From the NCBI GenBank assembly GCA_017965425.1, contig JAGCPY010000089.1, forward strand, positions 58,001-122,000: 64,000 bases of DNA. The letters run 5' to 3'. The stretch is from Bacteroidaceae bacterium. GTDB lineage: Bacteria > Bacteroidota > Bacteroidia > Bacteroidales > Bacteroidaceae. The position numbers were made by a program, and so were the translations under genes. The notes below the pieces were generated by a model. The model was not told where the DNA came from and made no database searches. It saw only the letters and a list, made by a program, of their open reading frames with translations. Positions 34,334 through 44,534 of the stretch are shown here, in pieces. The first letter of the stretch is position 1. Every line of letters begins with the position of its first letter.

Positions 34334-35323
34334 ATGATTAAAACTTTTATACGAAAGACCACGGCAACACTTCTGCTGACCACGCTTGCCCTTCCGTCAA
34401 TGGGGCAAGATTTGCTGGCTCGACATGCTCCCGTGGACGTGAAGATGCGTGCCGTGGATAGCGTAGCCATCCAACGCCTCTTTCAGCAAGAGAATTTAGA
34501 AGACCCTGCTGCCGACCTCTACCCCAACTGGGAAGAGAATTTCATCAATGCCTTTGGCGATACAGAGTTGCCGCAAGAATACAAGATTGACTTGAGGCAT
34601 TTCTGTATGCCCACGACCAACCGCGTGGTGACATCCTATTACGGCTATCGTCCCCGTTTCCGCCGTCAGCACAAGGGCATTGACATCAACGCCAACAGAG
34701 GTGACACCATCCGCTCAGCTTTCGACGGAAAGGTGCGTATCGTGGAATTCCAGCGGGGTGGCTACGGCAATGTCGTCGTCATCCGTCATCCGAATGGCCT
34801 TGAAACTATTTACGGTCATTTCTCCAAGAACTTGGTTAAGGCGGGTGACATCGTGAAGGCTGGAACACCCATCGGTCTGGCAGGCCGTACAGGACGTGCC
34901 ACAGGCGTACATCTTCACTTCGAGACCCGCTTGCTGGGTGAATACATCGACCCCGCCAAGCTTTTCGACTTCGAACATCAAGATGTCACTGGCGACTTCT
35001 ACGTATTCCGTGGTCGGGGACGAGGAACTCTCCTCGGCAAGCATACGCCCAGCGAATTGGTGGCTGACGGTGAAGTGGCAGAGGCAGACATGGCACAAGC
35101 TGAGGAAGAGGTAAGCTACAACTCCTCTGAACAGGCTTTCGACAGCAAGGCTGCACGTAACGCTCGTGCCGCAAAGAACACGAACTTCCATAAGGTGCGC
35201 AAGGGCGAGACACTCTCCAGTATTGCCAAGAAGCATGGCATCACAGTGGCCAAGTTGGCAAGAGCCAATGGCATCTCGACGCGTGCCAAGTTGCGTGTTG
35301 GTCAGATTCTCAAATATTCATGA
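34334..35323 (+). CDS. M23 peptidase with C-terminal LysM domain
   Basis: 329 residues. Signal peptide ending SMGQ. The M23 (lysostaphin-like) domain has RRQHKGIDINANRGDTI with the first zinc His and Asp, and TGRATGVHLHFETRL with the HxH ligands, so it looks catalytically intact. An Ala/Glu-rich linker leads to a LysM domain at about 282-328 (FHKVRKGETLSSIAKKHGITVAKLARANG). Such enzymes cut peptidoglycan cross-bridges in the periplasm. The stop overlaps the next ATG by 4 bases, giving translational coupling. Confidence 0.92.
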   Translation: MIKTFIRKTTATLLLTTLALPSMGQDLLARHAPVDVKMRAVDSVAIQRLFQQENLEDPAADLYPNWEENFINAFGDTELPQEYKIDLRHFCMPTTNRVVTSYYGYRPRFRRQHKGIDINANRGDTIRSAFDGKVRIVEFQRGGYGNVVVIRHPNGLETIYGHFSKNLVKAGDIVKAGTPIGLAGRTGRATGVHLHFETRLLGEYIDPAKLFDFEHQDVTGDFYVFRGRGRGTLLGKHTPSELVADGEVAEADMAQAEEEVSYNSSEQAFDSKAARNARAAKNTNFHKVRKGETLSSIAKKHGITVAKLARANGISTRAKLRVGQILKYS

Positions 35324-35862
35324 TGACCACCGAAGAGCAATTCCGTGCCGTGATGGCCGAGTGCCGCGAGGTCTTTGCCAAGAAGTTGCACGATTATGGT
35401 GCCGCTTGGCGTATCTTGCGCATACCCTCCCTCACCGATCAGCTCTATATCAAAGCCAACCGCATTCGTTCTCTTGAACTGAAGCGCGAGGCCAGGGTGG
35501 ATGAAGGCATCCGTCCCGAATTCATAGCTATTGTCAACTACGCCATCATCGGTCTCATCCAATTGGAACACGGATTTGCCGAACAGCCAAACGACATGGG
35601 GGTGGAGGAAGCCTTGGCCGAGTATGACCGTTTGGCCGAAGACTCTCTTCAGCTCATGCTTCGAAAGAATCACGACTACGACGAGGCGTGGAGGGGAATG
35701 CGTGTCAGCAGCTACACTGACTTGATTCTTCAGAAGATCTTCCGTACCAAGCAAATCGAAGAACTGGACGGAGCCACCCTCATCAGCGAGGGCATCGATG
35801 CCAACTACATGGACATGATGAACTACGCAGTTTTCGGACTGATCAAGCTGACAAAATGGTGA
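35320..35862 (+). CDS. DUF1599 family protein
   Basis: 180 residues made of two tandem related halves: residues about 5-75 (FAKKLHDYGAAWRILRIPSLTDQLYIKANRIRSLE) and about 95-175 (LMLRKNHDYDEAWRGMRVSSYTDLILQKIFRTKQIEEL). Each has the H/N-DYxxAW motif of DUF1599, a helical domain also called nucleotide-modification-associated domain 1. No catalytic role is established. It overlaps the M23 gene by 4 bases and the next gene by 1 base, in an arrangement common in Bacteroidales. Confidence 0.85.
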   Translation: MMTTEEQFRAVMAECREVFAKKLHDYGAAWRILRIPSLTDQLYIKANRIRSLELKREARVDEGIRPEFIAIVNYAIIGLIQLEHGFAEQPNDMGVEEALAEYDRLAEDSLQLMLRKNHDYDEAWRGMRVSSYTDLILQKIFRTKQIEELDGATLISEGIDANYMDMMNYAVFGLIKLTKW

Positions 35863-37043
35863 TGGAGACGACTGATAAGAATCGAGAGACGGGTAAAACA
35901 AGCAAGCTCCTTTGGATAGTGGTGAACACGTGTCGGTTGCTCGTGTCCGCCATCTTTGTTTTTTCGGGGTTGGTGAAGCTCATTGATCCGGTAGGAACCC
36001 AGTACAAAATCACCGACTATGCTGTGGCCATGAACATGGGTGAGTGGATGCCTCCACTGTTGTCTATCATACTGGCTTTGACCTTAGCCGTGGTCGAATT
36101 CATGATAGGCATTAACCTTTTCTTCGGCATCCGTCGGCGTACGACTTCTCTCATCACTCTCCTCTTCCTGCTCATTTATACGCCACTGACCTTGTGGCTT
36201 GCCATCTCCAATGCCGTGTCTGACTGCGGCTGTTTCGGCGATGCCGTCCACCTGAGCAACTGGCAGACGTTCTGGAAAAATGTGCTGTTGCTGACCTTTG
36301 CGTTTGTCATTTGGTGGCGTGGTAACCTGATGACCCGCTTCATCTCTGAGCTGGCTCAATGGACCATATCGCTCTTCAGCACACTCTATGCCCTCTTCAT
36401 TGCTGGCCTCTGTCTGTGGGGCGAACCTATCATCGACTTTCGGCCTTACTACATCGGGCAGAACATTCCCACGGCGATGGAATGGCCAGAAGACCAGTTG
36501 CAGCAACCCGAAATCATGGACTTCGACATAGGCTCACAGACCGACGCTATCCTGAGTGATACTTCCTATACCTTCCTGCTCATCTCTCCTCACATCGAAG
36601 ATGCCGATGACGGAAACATGAACCGCATCAACAGCCTTTATGACTATGCCAGGCAGTATGGCTATCGCTTCTTATGCGTCACGGCTTCAGGCGACGAGGC
36701 CATTCACCGTTGGCAAGATCTCACTGGTGCCGAGTACCCCATTGACTTCGCCGACGAACTGTTGTTGAAGACCATTGCCCGCAGCAATCCGGCTCTTCTC
36801 TTGTTACACGACGGAACCATTATCGGCAAGTGGGGCAACAACCAGATTCCGCCCGAACAGACGTGGGTAGCACCTTTGCATTCGTTGCCGCAAGGACATT
36901 CCCATCCCGACAGCCATCACCAGATGTTGCTTCGTCTGTTGCTATGGTATCTGGTGCCTTTGGCTCTCTTCACCTTCATCGACCGCTTCGTTTTCAGCCT
37001 CCGATGGCTTCTCAAACGGCGTCGCACGGCTAAAAACAATTAA
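35862..37043 (+). CDS. DoxX/MauE-like membrane protein (BT_3928 family)
   Basis: 393 residues. Four or five N-terminal helices cover about 15-190, including LLVSAIFVFSGLVKLIDPVGTQYKI and a CGCFG motif in SDCGCFGDAVHLSNWQTFWKN, characteristic of MauE/DoxX-like redox membrane proteins. A periplasmic region of about 150 residues follows with a thioredoxin-like pattern but no CxxC (FLLISPHIED, FLCVTASGD, NPALLLLHDGTIIGKWG), then a last helix near 360. Possibly involved in envelope redox chemistry; the role is inferred. The start overlaps the DUF1599 stop (TGATG); an ATG at 35856 is the alternative. Confidence 0.8.
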   Translation: METTDKNRETGKTSKLLWIVVNTCRLLVSAIFVFSGLVKLIDPVGTQYKITDYAVAMNMGEWMPPLLSIILALTLAVVEFMIGINLFFGIRRRTTSLITLLFLLIYTPLTLWLAISNAVSDCGCFGDAVHLSNWQTFWKNVLLLTFAFVIWWRGNLMTRFISELAQWTISLFSTLYALFIAGLCLWGEPIIDFRPYYIGQNIPTAMEWPEDQLQQPEIMDFDIGSQTDAILSDTSYTFLLISPHIEDADDGNMNRINSLYDYARQYGYRFLCVTASGDEAIHRWQDLTGAEYPIDFADELLLKTIARSNPALLLLHDGTIIGKWGNNQIPPEQTWVAPLHSLPQGHSHPDSHHQMLLRLLLWYLVPLALFTFIDRFVFSLRWLLKRRRTAKNN

Positions 37044-37081
37044 AAAGCGGTGAAATCTTTGGCCTTGCGCCCACTTTGTCG

Positions 37082-37089
37082 TATCTTTG
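37082..37089 (+). promoter_or_regulatory. -7 promoter element of tpiA
   Basis: TATCTTTG, 34 bases before the ATG at 37124. Confidence 0.75.
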
Positions 37090-37123
37090 CAGCCGAAACC
37101 AACCCAACAAATAATCACCAACT

Positions 37124-37882
37124 ATGAGAAAGAAGATTGTAGCAGGCAACTGGAAAATGAACCTCACCCTGCAAGAAGGCCTTGCTTTGGCCAATGAACT
37201 GAAGTCAGCTCTCGCAGCCGACCAACCCAACTGCGATGTCGTCATTTGCACGCCGTTCATCCATCTTGCCAAAGTGGCAGACGTGGTTGAAGGAAGCGTC
37301 ATCGGTCTTGGTGCCGAAAACTGTGCGGACAAGGAGAAGGGAGCTTACACGGGTGAAGTGAGCGCAGCTCAGGTTAAGAGCACGGGTGCTCAGTATGTCA
37401 TCCTTGGTCACAGTGAGCGTCGCGCTTACTACGGCGAGACCGCAGAAATCCTGAAGGAGAAAGTGAACCTCGCTCTTTCCAACGGCCTGAAGGTCATCTT
37501 CTGTATCGGTGAAGTACTCGAGGAGCGCGAAGCCGGCAAGCAGAACGAAGTCGTGGGCGGACAGCTCGCAGACAGCCTCTTCGACCTCACCGAGGAGCAG
37601 CTGGCTAACATCATCCTTGCCTACGAACCCGTCTGGGCCATCGGTACCGGCAAGACTGCGACCGCCGAGCAAGCCGAAGACATGCACGCTTTCATCCGTG
37701 GCGTCATTGCCGGTCGCTTTGGCGAGAAGGCTGCTGAGGAAATCAGCATCCTCTACGGTGGCAGTTGCAAGCCCAGCAATGCCAAGGAAATCTTCTCGAA
37801 GCCCGATGTTGACGGCGGCCTCATCGGCGGTGCTGCCCTCAAGTGTGCCGACTTCAAAGGCATCATCGACGCTTGGAAATAA
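37124..37882 (+). CDS. tpiA: Triosephosphate isomerase
   Basis: 252 residues. Substrate-binding Lys in GNWKMN, electrophilic His in [14 protein letters not shown], catalytic Glu in [14 protein letters not shown], and phosphate loop [15 protein letters not shown] then [10 protein letters not shown]. It interconverts dihydroxyacetone phosphate and glyceraldehyde 3-phosphate in glycolysis. Normal length. Possibly co-transcribed with the SPOR protein, folE and M28 peptidase genes downstream. Confidence 0.97.
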   Translation: MRKKIVAGNWKMNLTLQEGLALANELKSALAADQPNCDVVICTPFIHLAKVADVVEGSVIGLGAENCADKEKGAYTGEVSAAQVKSTGAQYVILGHSERRAYYGETAEILKEKVNLALSNGLKVIFCIGEVLEEREAGKQNEVVGGQLADSLFDLTEEQLANIILAYEPVWAIGTGKTATAEQAEDMHAFIRGVIAGRFGEKAAEEISILYGGSCKPSNAKEIFSKPDVDGGLIGGAALKCADFKGIIDAWK

Positions 37883-37937
37883 AGTATAGTCAACTGCCCC
37901 CTCCAACTCCCTTGTAGAGAGTGATGTCATTTTCAGA

Positions 37938-38609
37938 ATGAGCGTTCAAAGTCGAGCGATGAGCAATAGCACAATTTGTCTGATGCGTCTGTGTGTGCTG
38001 TCCTGTTTTTTATGGGGCGGTCTGCCACGATTCTCATTCTCAACAGATGGCAATCCCTCTCTCCAAGGCTGTGGCGGGGGCCGTTTCTTTCCTCTCTCTT
38101 CGTGTTCTGCACAAGAGACCTTCACGCAACACCTTACCCGCTCCACAGGTAGGGACGGTAAGGTTGTTTTATACCAAGATGCCGAGATAGAGGCGTTGGT
38201 CAACGGCATAACTTCCAATGTGCCAACCCGTCCGAAGGCAACACCCTCCAGCCCTACGCCTCGTCCTAAGACTTCGTCTCAGCGAGACAGTCTCACGGTG
38301 AGCGATTCAATCGAGGCCGCCCACACCATCACCGGACAGCGTGTCCGCATGAACGGCTATCGCATACAGGTTTATGCCGGAGGGAACAACCGCCAGTCAA
38401 AATCCGAAGCCTATCGCATGGCCAATCTGGTTCGTTCTACCTTTAGCGACGTACAAGTTTATACCCATTTCATCAGCCCTCGATGGATCTGCCGTGTCGG
38501 CGACTTCAAAACCTATGAAGAAGCTAATGATCTGCTGAAACGTATGCGGCAGACACAGAAATTCAGGGAAGCATCCATCGTGAAGAGCAAGATTACGTTG
38601 CTTTATTGA
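37938..38609 (+). CDS. SPOR-domain protein
   Basis: Up to 223 residues. A hydrophobic segment [17 protein letters not shown] acts as signal or anchor. The C-terminal SPOR domain (about 140-215) has [46 protein letters not shown] and [12 protein letters not shown] domains bind denuded peptidoglycan glycans at the division site. ATGs at 37959 and 37983 are alternative starts. The stretch between the hydrophobic helix and SAQETF ([17 protein letters not shown]) looks like an in-frame insertion of low-complexity DNA. Confidence 0.8.
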   Translation: MSVQSRAMSNSTICLMRLCVLSCFLWGGLPRFSFSTDGNPSLQGCGGGRFFPLSSCSAQETFTQHLTRSTGRDGKVVLYQDAEIEALVNGITSNVPTRPKATPSSPTPRPKTSSQRDSLTVSDSIEAAHTITGQRVRMNGYRIQVYAGGNNRQSKSEAYRMANLVRSTFSDVQVYTHFISPRWICRVGDFKTYEEANDLLKRMRQTQKFREASIVKSKITLLY

Positions 38610-38623
38610 ACTTGCCCCACATC

Positions 38624-39223
38624 ATGAAAGAGAGTTCTTCTGCCCTGTCATGGGAACAACGCCAGCAGGCTCTGGCAGATCACTATGCCGAGATTCTGCA
38701 ACTGTTGGGAGAAGACGCGACGCGCGAAGGTCTCGTGAAAACACCCATCCGCGTCGCCCGTGCTTGGCTCGAGCTGACGCGCGGCTACGACGAAGACCCC
38801 GTCGCCATTCTCCGCTCTGCACTTTTCAGCGAGACGTACCACAACATGGTGGTTGTCAAGGATATCGAGTTCTATTCGCTTTGCGAGCACCATCTACTTC
38901 CGTTTTTTGGGAAGGTGCATATTGCCTACATTCCCAACGGCGAGATTACGGGCTTGAGCAAGCTGGCGCGCGTCGTCAACACCTTCAGCCACCGCCTGCA
39001 AGTGCAGGAACGCATGACGCAGGAGATTGCACACGCCATTCAGGAAGCGCTTCATCCACTGGGCGTCATGGTCGTAGTCGAAGCCCGTCACCTTTGTATG
39101 CAGATGCGTGGCGTAGCCAAACAAGATGCCTGCACCACCACCATGCACCACATCGGCGCCTTTGAACATGCCGAGACGCGCCAGGAGTTTTTTGCGCAGG
39201 TTCTCGTTCAAGACCCCTCTTAG
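38624..39223 (+). CDS. folE: GTP cyclohydrolase I
   Basis: 199 residues from [17 protein letters not shown]. Zinc and catalytic motifs: [24 protein letters not shown] (Cys and His), [23 protein letters not shown] and [15 protein letters not shown] (second Cys). It converts GTP to dihydroneopterin triphosphate, the first step of folate and tetrahydrobiopterin-type pathways. The TTG at 38606, just after the SPOR gene, is less likely to be the start. 8 bases upstream of the M28 gene. Confidence 0.96.
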   Translation: MKESSSALSWEQRQQALADHYAEILQLLGEDATREGLVKTPIRVARAWLELTRGYDEDPVAILRSALFSETYHNMVVVKDIEFYSLCEHHLLPFFGKVHIAYIPNGEITGLSKLARVVNTFSHRLQVQERMTQEIAHAIQEALHPLGVMVVVEARHLCMQMRGVAKQDACTTTMHHIGAFEHAETRQEFFAQVLVQDPS

Positions 39224-39231
39224 CTTTCTTT

Positions 39232-40500
39232 ATGAACAAGCATCTCCTTTTGGGTTTCCTGATGCTGATGCTCTTTGCATCGGTGCCTTCTTCGTCTCAG
39301 GACCTGCCACGCTATAAACGCATCGTTCGCCACCTCAGTTCGCGAAAATACCAAGGTCGTGGCTATGCACGCGACGGTGTTCGCAAGACGGCTCGCTTCT
39401 TGGAGAAAGAATTTCGGAAGGCAGGTGTCGATGAGGTCATCCGCCAACCCTTCTGCTTGGATATCAACACTTTTCCCGACCGCATGGAGCTGGCGGTGGA
39501 TGGACACAAGCTACAGGCTGGACGCGACTTCACCGTGCGTGAGTACAACCCTGCTTTGCACGGCGAGTTCCGCCTCTATCACATCGACACCCTCCACTAC
39601 GACTTCCAGCGCATCTGTGCAGAACTGAACAGACCCGAGAATCATGGCGCTTTTGTCGTCTGCGACTTCTGGTTTCCCTACAGACATCGCCGCGACTTTG
39701 CCTTCCTGCAAAACCCCGACAGCAGCCACGTCGGCGGGATGCTCTACACATGGAACGAGCCTTTGAAGTTCTACAAAGCCTATGGTGAGCGTGTCGCCGA
39801 GTTGCCAACCATCTGGACATTGGCTTCTGCACTCCCTGCCAACGCCGCCACCATACGGGCCGACATAGACCAACGGTTCTACCCTGATTACCAAACCGAT
39901 AACGTCATTGCCAAAGTAGAAGGTCAGCGCCACGATAGCTGCATCGTCTTCACGGCGCACTACGACCACCTCGGCAATCTTGGCAAAAAGGTCTTCTATG
40001 CAGGAGCCAACGACAATGCCTCCGGCACAGCCGCCATCGTCATGCTTGCCCGCCACTATGTTCGCCAGCGTCCCAAGTTCGATACCTATTTCATTGCTTT
40101 TTCCGGCGAAGATGCTTATCTGCGCGGTTCACGATGGTACGTGGAACATCCTTTGCAGCCCCTCGCCAGCATCAAGTATCTTTTTAATATCGACATGATT
40201 GGCGACAACAATCCTGAACTCCACTGCGAACCCAGCGACGCCGGAGCATGGGCTTTTCCCGTTCTTGAGCAGCTCAACCGCCAAGGAGGTTATTTCAGAG
40301 GTCTGAAGCTGGCCACGCTCGAAGAGAAAAGCGACCACTATCCTTTTGCTGTCCGTGGCGTCCCCTGCATCTTCTTCGAGAATGAACAGGGCGATGCCTT
40401 CCAATGGTATCATACGCCCCAAGACAATTACAAGACCGTGCGTTTCGACACCTACGAACCCCTTTTCCGTCTCATTACAGACTTTGTCAGGCATCTGTAG
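39232..40500 (+). CDS. Secreted M28-family aminopeptidase
   Basis: 422 residues. Signal peptide MNKHLLLGFLMLMLFASVPS. Co-catalytic zinc motifs in order: FTAHYDHLGN, GANDNASGTAAIVMLA, AFSGEDAYLRGSRWY (catalytic Glu), FNIDMIGDN and KSDHYPFAVRGVPCIFF. Together they form an intact M28 site. Probably a periplasmic or secreted aminopeptidase feeding peptide catabolism. An N-terminal region (about 25-200) precedes the catalytic domain. Followed by a large repeat-filled gap. Confidence 0.92.
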   Translation: MNKHLLLGFLMLMLFASVPSSSQDLPRYKRIVRHLSSRKYQGRGYARDGVRKTARFLEKEFRKAGVDEVIRQPFCLDINTFPDRMELAVDGHKLQAGRDFTVREYNPALHGEFRLYHIDTLHYDFQRICAELNRPENHGAFVVCDFWFPYRHRRDFAFLQNPDSSHVGGMLYTWNEPLKFYKAYGERVAELPTIWTLASALPANAATIRADIDQRFYPDYQTDNVIAKVEGQRHDSCIVFTAHYDHLGNLGKKVFYAGANDNASGTAAIVMLARHYVRQRPKFDTYFIAFSGEDAYLRGSRWYVEHPLQPLASIKYLFNIDMIGDNNPELHCEPSDAGAWAFPVLEQLNRQGGYFRGLKLATLEEKSDHYPFAVRGVPCIFFENEQGDAFQWYHTPQDNYKTVRFDTYEPLFRLITDFVRHL

Positions 40501-40561
40501 GTGCTGGTTTTGACAAGGTCGGTTGAGCCTGTCAGACAGATTCAGTTCCTGTTTTTCCAGT

Positions 40562-40600
40562 AACGTGTACACCTTCTGCCGCGAACGTGTACACCTTCTG
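40562..40600. repeat. 22-bp periodic repeat array, 2 units (family B, site 4)
   Basis: Two units starting at 40562 and 40584 with identical first 15 bases, AACGTGTACACCTTC, the best matches to the consensus in the window. Confidence 0.8.
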
Positions 40601-40655
40601 CGCATATTGCCAGCTCACCGCTCGCCACTCCCTTTATACACTGTTTTTTGGCCAT

Positions 40656-40895
40656 CAATCCCTCAATCCCTCACCTTTCGAACTAACTGGTTGTTCTATA
40701 GTGTCTTACAGGTGAGACTTCGGTGAGGGATAGGTGAGGGATGGTGAGGGATTGGTAAAAAGACTGTATATCAGCGTTTTCTGTGCTCCCCTTAGAACAA
40801 TCCCTCACCATCCCTCACCTATTCCTCACCAATCCCTCACCATCAAACTTCTTTCTTTCAGGCGGTTATAGCATTCGGTGAGGGATTGAGGGATT
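40656..40895. repeat. Complete CCCTCACC composite palindrome (family A, copy 3)
   Basis: It begins CAATCCCTCAATCCCTCACC and ends GGTGAGGGATTGAGGGATT. The roughly 40-base core contains CAGCGTTTTCTGTGCT, which is the reverse complement of the core in copies 4 and 5. It fills much of the 608-base gap before clpB. Confidence 0.85.
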
Positions 40896-41012
40896 TTGGG
40901 TGGAAAATGATGGGAAGTGCGTATGACGGCAGAGAACTTTGTCACGAAAACGGCTATTGACAACAGCCGCGGCTTGTTTTGGTCGCCAGATGTAGCCAAA
41001 AAGTCAGAAGGT

Positions 41013-41027
41013 CAGACATTTTGTCTG
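41013..41027. promoter_or_regulatory. Palindrome upstream of clpB, candidate heat-shock operator
   Basis: CAGACATTTTGTCTG is a perfect 6-bp inverted repeat with a 3-base centre, 82 bases before clpB. No TAnnTTTG element is visible upstream of clpB, so this site may belong to a stress-specific control region. Confidence 0.45.
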
Positions 41028-41108
41028 TTATTGTTTGTCTTGCATGGGTTTTGCGTGCCAAGAAGTAAGTGATTATGAACAAATGTTTAACTATAAATTC
41101 TAAGCAAT

Positions 41109-43760
41109 ATGACTTTCGATAAGTTTACGATTAAAGCGCAAGAGGCCGTTCAAACGGCTGTGCGCACGGCAGAGGCCCGCAGGCAGCAGGCGATAGAGCC
41201 TGAACACCTGCTTGTGGCTATCTTGAAGACGGGCGAGGATGTGGTTCGGTTCCTGCTGCGCAAGTTGTCGGTGAACGAGCAGGCGGTCAGCCAGGCGTTG
41301 GAGGCTCAGTTGCAGAGTCTGCCCCGTGTGGAGGGTGGCGAACCATACTTGAGCCGCGAGACGAATAGCATTCTGACGCGTGCGGAAGAACTGGCAGGTA
41401 AGCAGGGCGACGAGTTCGTGACCATCGAACTGATGCTTCTGGCTTTGGTCGGAAGCAATTGCACGGCGGCGAAGATTCTGAAAGATGCTGGCGTGACGGA
41501 GAAGGAGTTAGCAGCTGCCATCCGCGAGCTGCGCGGGGGACAGCAGGTGAAGTCGCAGTCGAGCGAGGATACGTATCAGAGCCTTTCGAAGTACGCGCGA
41601 AACCTTATAGAAGAAGCGCGCGCGGGTAAGCTGGATCCTGTGATTGGCCGTGATGATGAGATTCGGCGGGTGTTGCAGATCCTGAGCCGCCGGACGAAGA
41701 ACAACCCCATCTTGATTGGCGAGCCTGGCACGGGCAAGACGGCCATCGTGGAAGGCCTGGCTCACCGAATCCTTCGAGGCGATGTTCCTGAGAACCTGCG
41801 TGATAAGAAGCTTTTCTCGCTGGATATGGGGGCGCTGATTGCGGGTGCAAAGTACAAGGGTGAATTTGAGGAGCGGTTGAAGTCTGTCATCAACGAAGTG
41901 ACGAAGAGCGAGGGCGGCATCATCTTGTTCATTGATGAGATTCACACGTTGGTGGGTGCCGGTAAGAGCGAAGGAGCGATGGACGCGGCAAACATCCTGA
42001 AGCCTGCGTTGGCTCGCGGTGAGCTGCGTGCGATTGGCGCGACGACGCTGGACGAATACCAGAAGTATTTCGAGAAGGACAAAGCTCTGGAACGTCGTTT
42101 CCAAAGTGTGATGGTTGACGAGCCGGACACCCTTTCCTCGATTTCTATTCTTCGTGGATTGAAGGAACGTTATGAGAATCATCATCGTGTGCGTATTCAG
42201 GACGACGCGATTATTGCTGCGGTGGAACTCTCAAACCGTTACATCACGGATCGTTTTCTGCCCGACAAGGCAATAGACTTGATGGACGAGGCGGCAGCGA
42301 AGTTGCGTATGGAGCGTGACAGCGTGCCAGAGGAGCTGGATGAGATTACGCGTCGTCTGAAGCAGTTGGAGATTGAGCGCGAGGCCATCCGCCGTGAAGC
42401 AGATGGCGTGGGAAGCAACTCGCCTGCTTCAGAAAAGCTGCAAGAGCTGAACAAGCAAATCGCTGACCTTCAGGAGCAGGAACAGCAGATGAAGGCCAAA
42501 TGGGAAGGCGAGAAAAGTCTTTTGGCGAAGATACAAGCCAACAAGCAGCAAATTGAGCAGTTGAAGTTTGAGGCCGAACGTGCGGAGCGTGAAGGCAACT
42601 ATGGGCGTGTGGCAGAAATCCGTTACGGCAGTTTGCAGGCACTGGAGGCTGAGATTGAACGTATTCAGCAGCAATTGCGCAGCGCACAAGGTGCAGAGGC
42701 GATGGTAAAAGAGGAAGTGACTGCTGACGACATTGCTGAGGTCGTGAGCCGCTGGACGGGTATCCCTGTGTCGAAGATGTTGCAGAGCGAGCGTGAGAAA
42801 CTGCTTCACTTAGAGGATGAACTGCATAAGCGTGTCATTGGTCAGGACGAGGCCATCCGTGCTGTGGCAGATGCCGTACGCCGTTCACGTGCAGGTCTGC
42901 AAGATCCGAAGCGACCTATTGGCAGCTTTATCTTCTTGGGAACGACGGGCGTGGGTAAGACAGAGTTGGCTAAGGCTCTGGCTGCGTTCCTGTTCGACGA
43001 TGAGAGCATGATGACACGTATAGACATGAGCGAGTATCAGGAGAAGCACAGCGTCAGCCGACTCATTGGAGCTCCTCCGGGTTACGTTGGCTATGACGAA
43101 GGCGGTCAACTGACGGAGGCCGTGCGCCGTAAGCCTTACAGTGTGGTGCTGTTTGACGAGATCGAGAAAGCGCATCCCGATGTGTTCAATACGCTTTTGC
43201 AGGTTCTTGACGACGGTCGTCTGACGGACAACAAGGGACGTACTGTCAACTTCAAGAATACCATTATCATCCTTACGTCCAACCTCGGCAGCGAATATAT
43301 CCGTGAACAGTTTGCCAAACTCAATTCACCTGCCAACGGCAGTGTGGACGGCGGTTTGCCTGCTGTCAAACGCGAGGCTGTCATCGAGGAAACCAAGCGT
43401 ACGGTCATGGAACAACTCAAGAGAACCATCCGCCCTGAGTTCCTGAACCGAATTGATGAGGCCATCATGTTTGAGCCATTGACGCAGAGCGAGATACGTG
43501 AGGTCGTGAAGCTTCAAGTCGAAGCCGTCAAGAAGATGCTCAACCAGAATGGAATCAGTTTGGAAATCAGCGATGCCGCCCTCGACCTATTGACGCGAGA
43601 GGGGTACGACCCTGAGTTTGGTGCTCGTCCTGTCAAGCGAGCCATCCAGCGGCTGTTGCTCAATGATTTGTCGAAAGCCATTCTGGACGGCAGTGTCAGC
43701 CGCGAACATGAGATTCGCGTGGATGCAGACGGAGATCATCTCACCTTCAAAGGGGTGTAG
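41109..43760 (+). CDS. clpB: ATP-dependent disaggregase ClpB
   Basis: 883 residues. The N domain (1-145) is followed by AAA1 with Walker [16 protein letters not shown] and Walker [15 protein letters not shown]. The ClpB middle coiled coil lies at about 400-530 with Lys/Glu/Gln-rich heptads. AAA2 has [29 protein letters not shown] and the C-terminal arginine region [13 protein letters not shown]. There is no IGF/L loop for ClpP, so it is ClpB rather than ClpA/C. It works with DnaK to resolubilise aggregates. Single gene, with an unusual upstream palindrome. Confidence 0.96.
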   Translation: MTFDKFTIKAQEAVQTAVRTAEARRQQAIEPEHLLVAILKTGEDVVRFLLRKLSVNEQAVSQALEAQLQSLPRVEGGEPYLSRETNSILTRAEELAGKQGDEFVTIELMLLALVGSNCTAAKILKDAGVTEKELAAAIRELRGGQQVKSQSSEDTYQSLSKYARNLIEEARAGKLDPVIGRDDEIRRVLQILSRRTKNNPILIGEPGTGKTAIVEGLAHRILRGDVPENLRDKKLFSLDMGALIAGAKYKGEFEERLKSVINEVTKSEGGIILFIDEIHTLVGAGKSEGAMDAANILKPALARGELRAIGATTLDEYQKYFEKDKALERRFQSVMVDEPDTLSSISILRGLKERYENHHRVRIQDDAIIAAVELSNRYITDRFLPDKAIDLMDEAAAKLRMERDSVPEELDEITRRLKQLEIEREAIRREADGVGSNSPASEKLQELNKQIADLQEQEQQMKAKWEGEKSLLAKIQANKQQIEQLKFEAERAEREGNYGRVAEIRYGSLQALEAEIERIQQQLRSAQGAEAMVKEEVTADDIAEVVSRWTGIPVSKMLQSEREKLLHLEDELHKRVIGQDEAIRAVADAVRRSRAGLQDPKRPIGSFIFLGTTGVGKTELAKALAAFLFDDESMMTRIDMSEYQEKHSVSRLIGAPPGYVGYDEGGQLTEAVRRKPYSVVLFDEIEKAHPDVFNTLLQVLDDGRLTDNKGRTVNFKNTIIILTSNLGSEYIREQFAKLNSPANGSVDGGLPAVKREAVIEETKRTVMEQLKRTIRPEFLNRIDEAIMFEPLTQSEIREVVKLQVEAVKKMLNQNGISLEISDAALDLLTREGYDPEFGARPVKRAIQRLLLNDLSKAILDGSVSREHEIRVDADGDHLTFKGV

Positions 43761-43773
43761 AAAGCTTAACTCT

Positions 43774-43800
43774 CATCCTTCCAGATGAACGGGAAGGATG
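43774..43800. terminator. Stem-loop between convergent clpB and phosphatase genes
   Basis: CATCCTTCC and GGAAGGATG, 9-bp stem with 9-base loop, in the 57-base convergent gap. There is no clear T-run on either side. Confidence 0.5.
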
Positions 43801-43817
43801 ATTGTCGTGAAGAGGAC

Positions 43818-44534
43818 TTATCGAGTTTGGTCATAGTATCTGATGGCCGTCTCGATAAGTTCTTTGTCTGCCATGAATGCGTGGTATGCAGCTTTGACAA
43901 CGCTCCAGTTTCTTGTGAAGATAGCAACGACGAGGCACTTCTTGATGGTAGGCCAAAAGGCGTTGTGGTTGGTGATGAGATAGTCTTTGACAATTTCATG
44001 GTTGCTGATGCCGTATGATTTCAAGAGTGCCATAGTGACGATGCCTGTCCTGTCTTTCCCAGCCGTGCAATGGAAAAGGGTGCAGATGCCGTCCTGTTCG
44101 TTTCGCCTCAACTTGTTGACCACCTTGTCGAGTTGCCTCTTTCCATCTTCGCTGGTGACGATGTCGATATACAGTTTTTTGAAGTCAGGCATCAGTTCCA
44201 TGATTTGTTCCGGATTCTTTCGCATCTTGCGCAGAACGGTCATGGGGTCTGACCCTGTCTCGTGTGTGATGCCGACAGCCTTGTCTTTGAGGAGAGGGAT
44301 GGAAACGTATTCCACCCCATCGGGCAGTGGGTCGGGAAATTCCTCAGCCTCAATGGGTGTTCGCAGGTCTATCACGCACCCTATATGGTAGCGTTGGCAG
44401 AGTTTTTCACATTCGTCTTTGCGTAGGACAGAGAGCTTTCCGCTGCGAAGATAGCGTCCAGCGGGGAGAAAGCCATTCCCCTCTGGCAAAGGGATGCCGC
44501 CGAGGTCACGGAGGTTTAGCTCACGCGTTTTCAT
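43818..44534 (-). CDS. Tyrosine/serine protein phosphatase (Y_phosphatase3)
   Basis: 238 residues. N-terminal RELNLRDLGGIPLPEG and AGRYLRSGKL, then CVIDLRTPIEAEEFPDPLP, with the P-loop FHCTAGKDRTGIVTMALL (Cys156, Arg162). This is the IphP-like dual phosphatase layout. Substrate unknown; related enzymes act on phosphotyrosine or phosphoinositides. It overlaps the thioredoxin-like gene by 4 bases and is last in the ridA operon. Confidence 0.87.
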   Translation of the reverse strand: MKTRELNLRDLGGIPLPEGNGFLPAGRYLRSGKLSVLRKDECEKLCQRYHIGCVIDLRTPIEAEEFPDPLPDGVEYVSIPLLKDKAVGITHETGSDPMTVLRKMRKNPEQIMELMPDFKKLYIDIVTSEDGKRQLDKVVNKLRRNEQDGICTLFHCTAGKDRTGIVTMALLKSYGISNHEIVKDYLITNHNAFWPTIKKCLVVAIFTRNWSVVKAAYHAFMADKELIETAIRYYDQTR

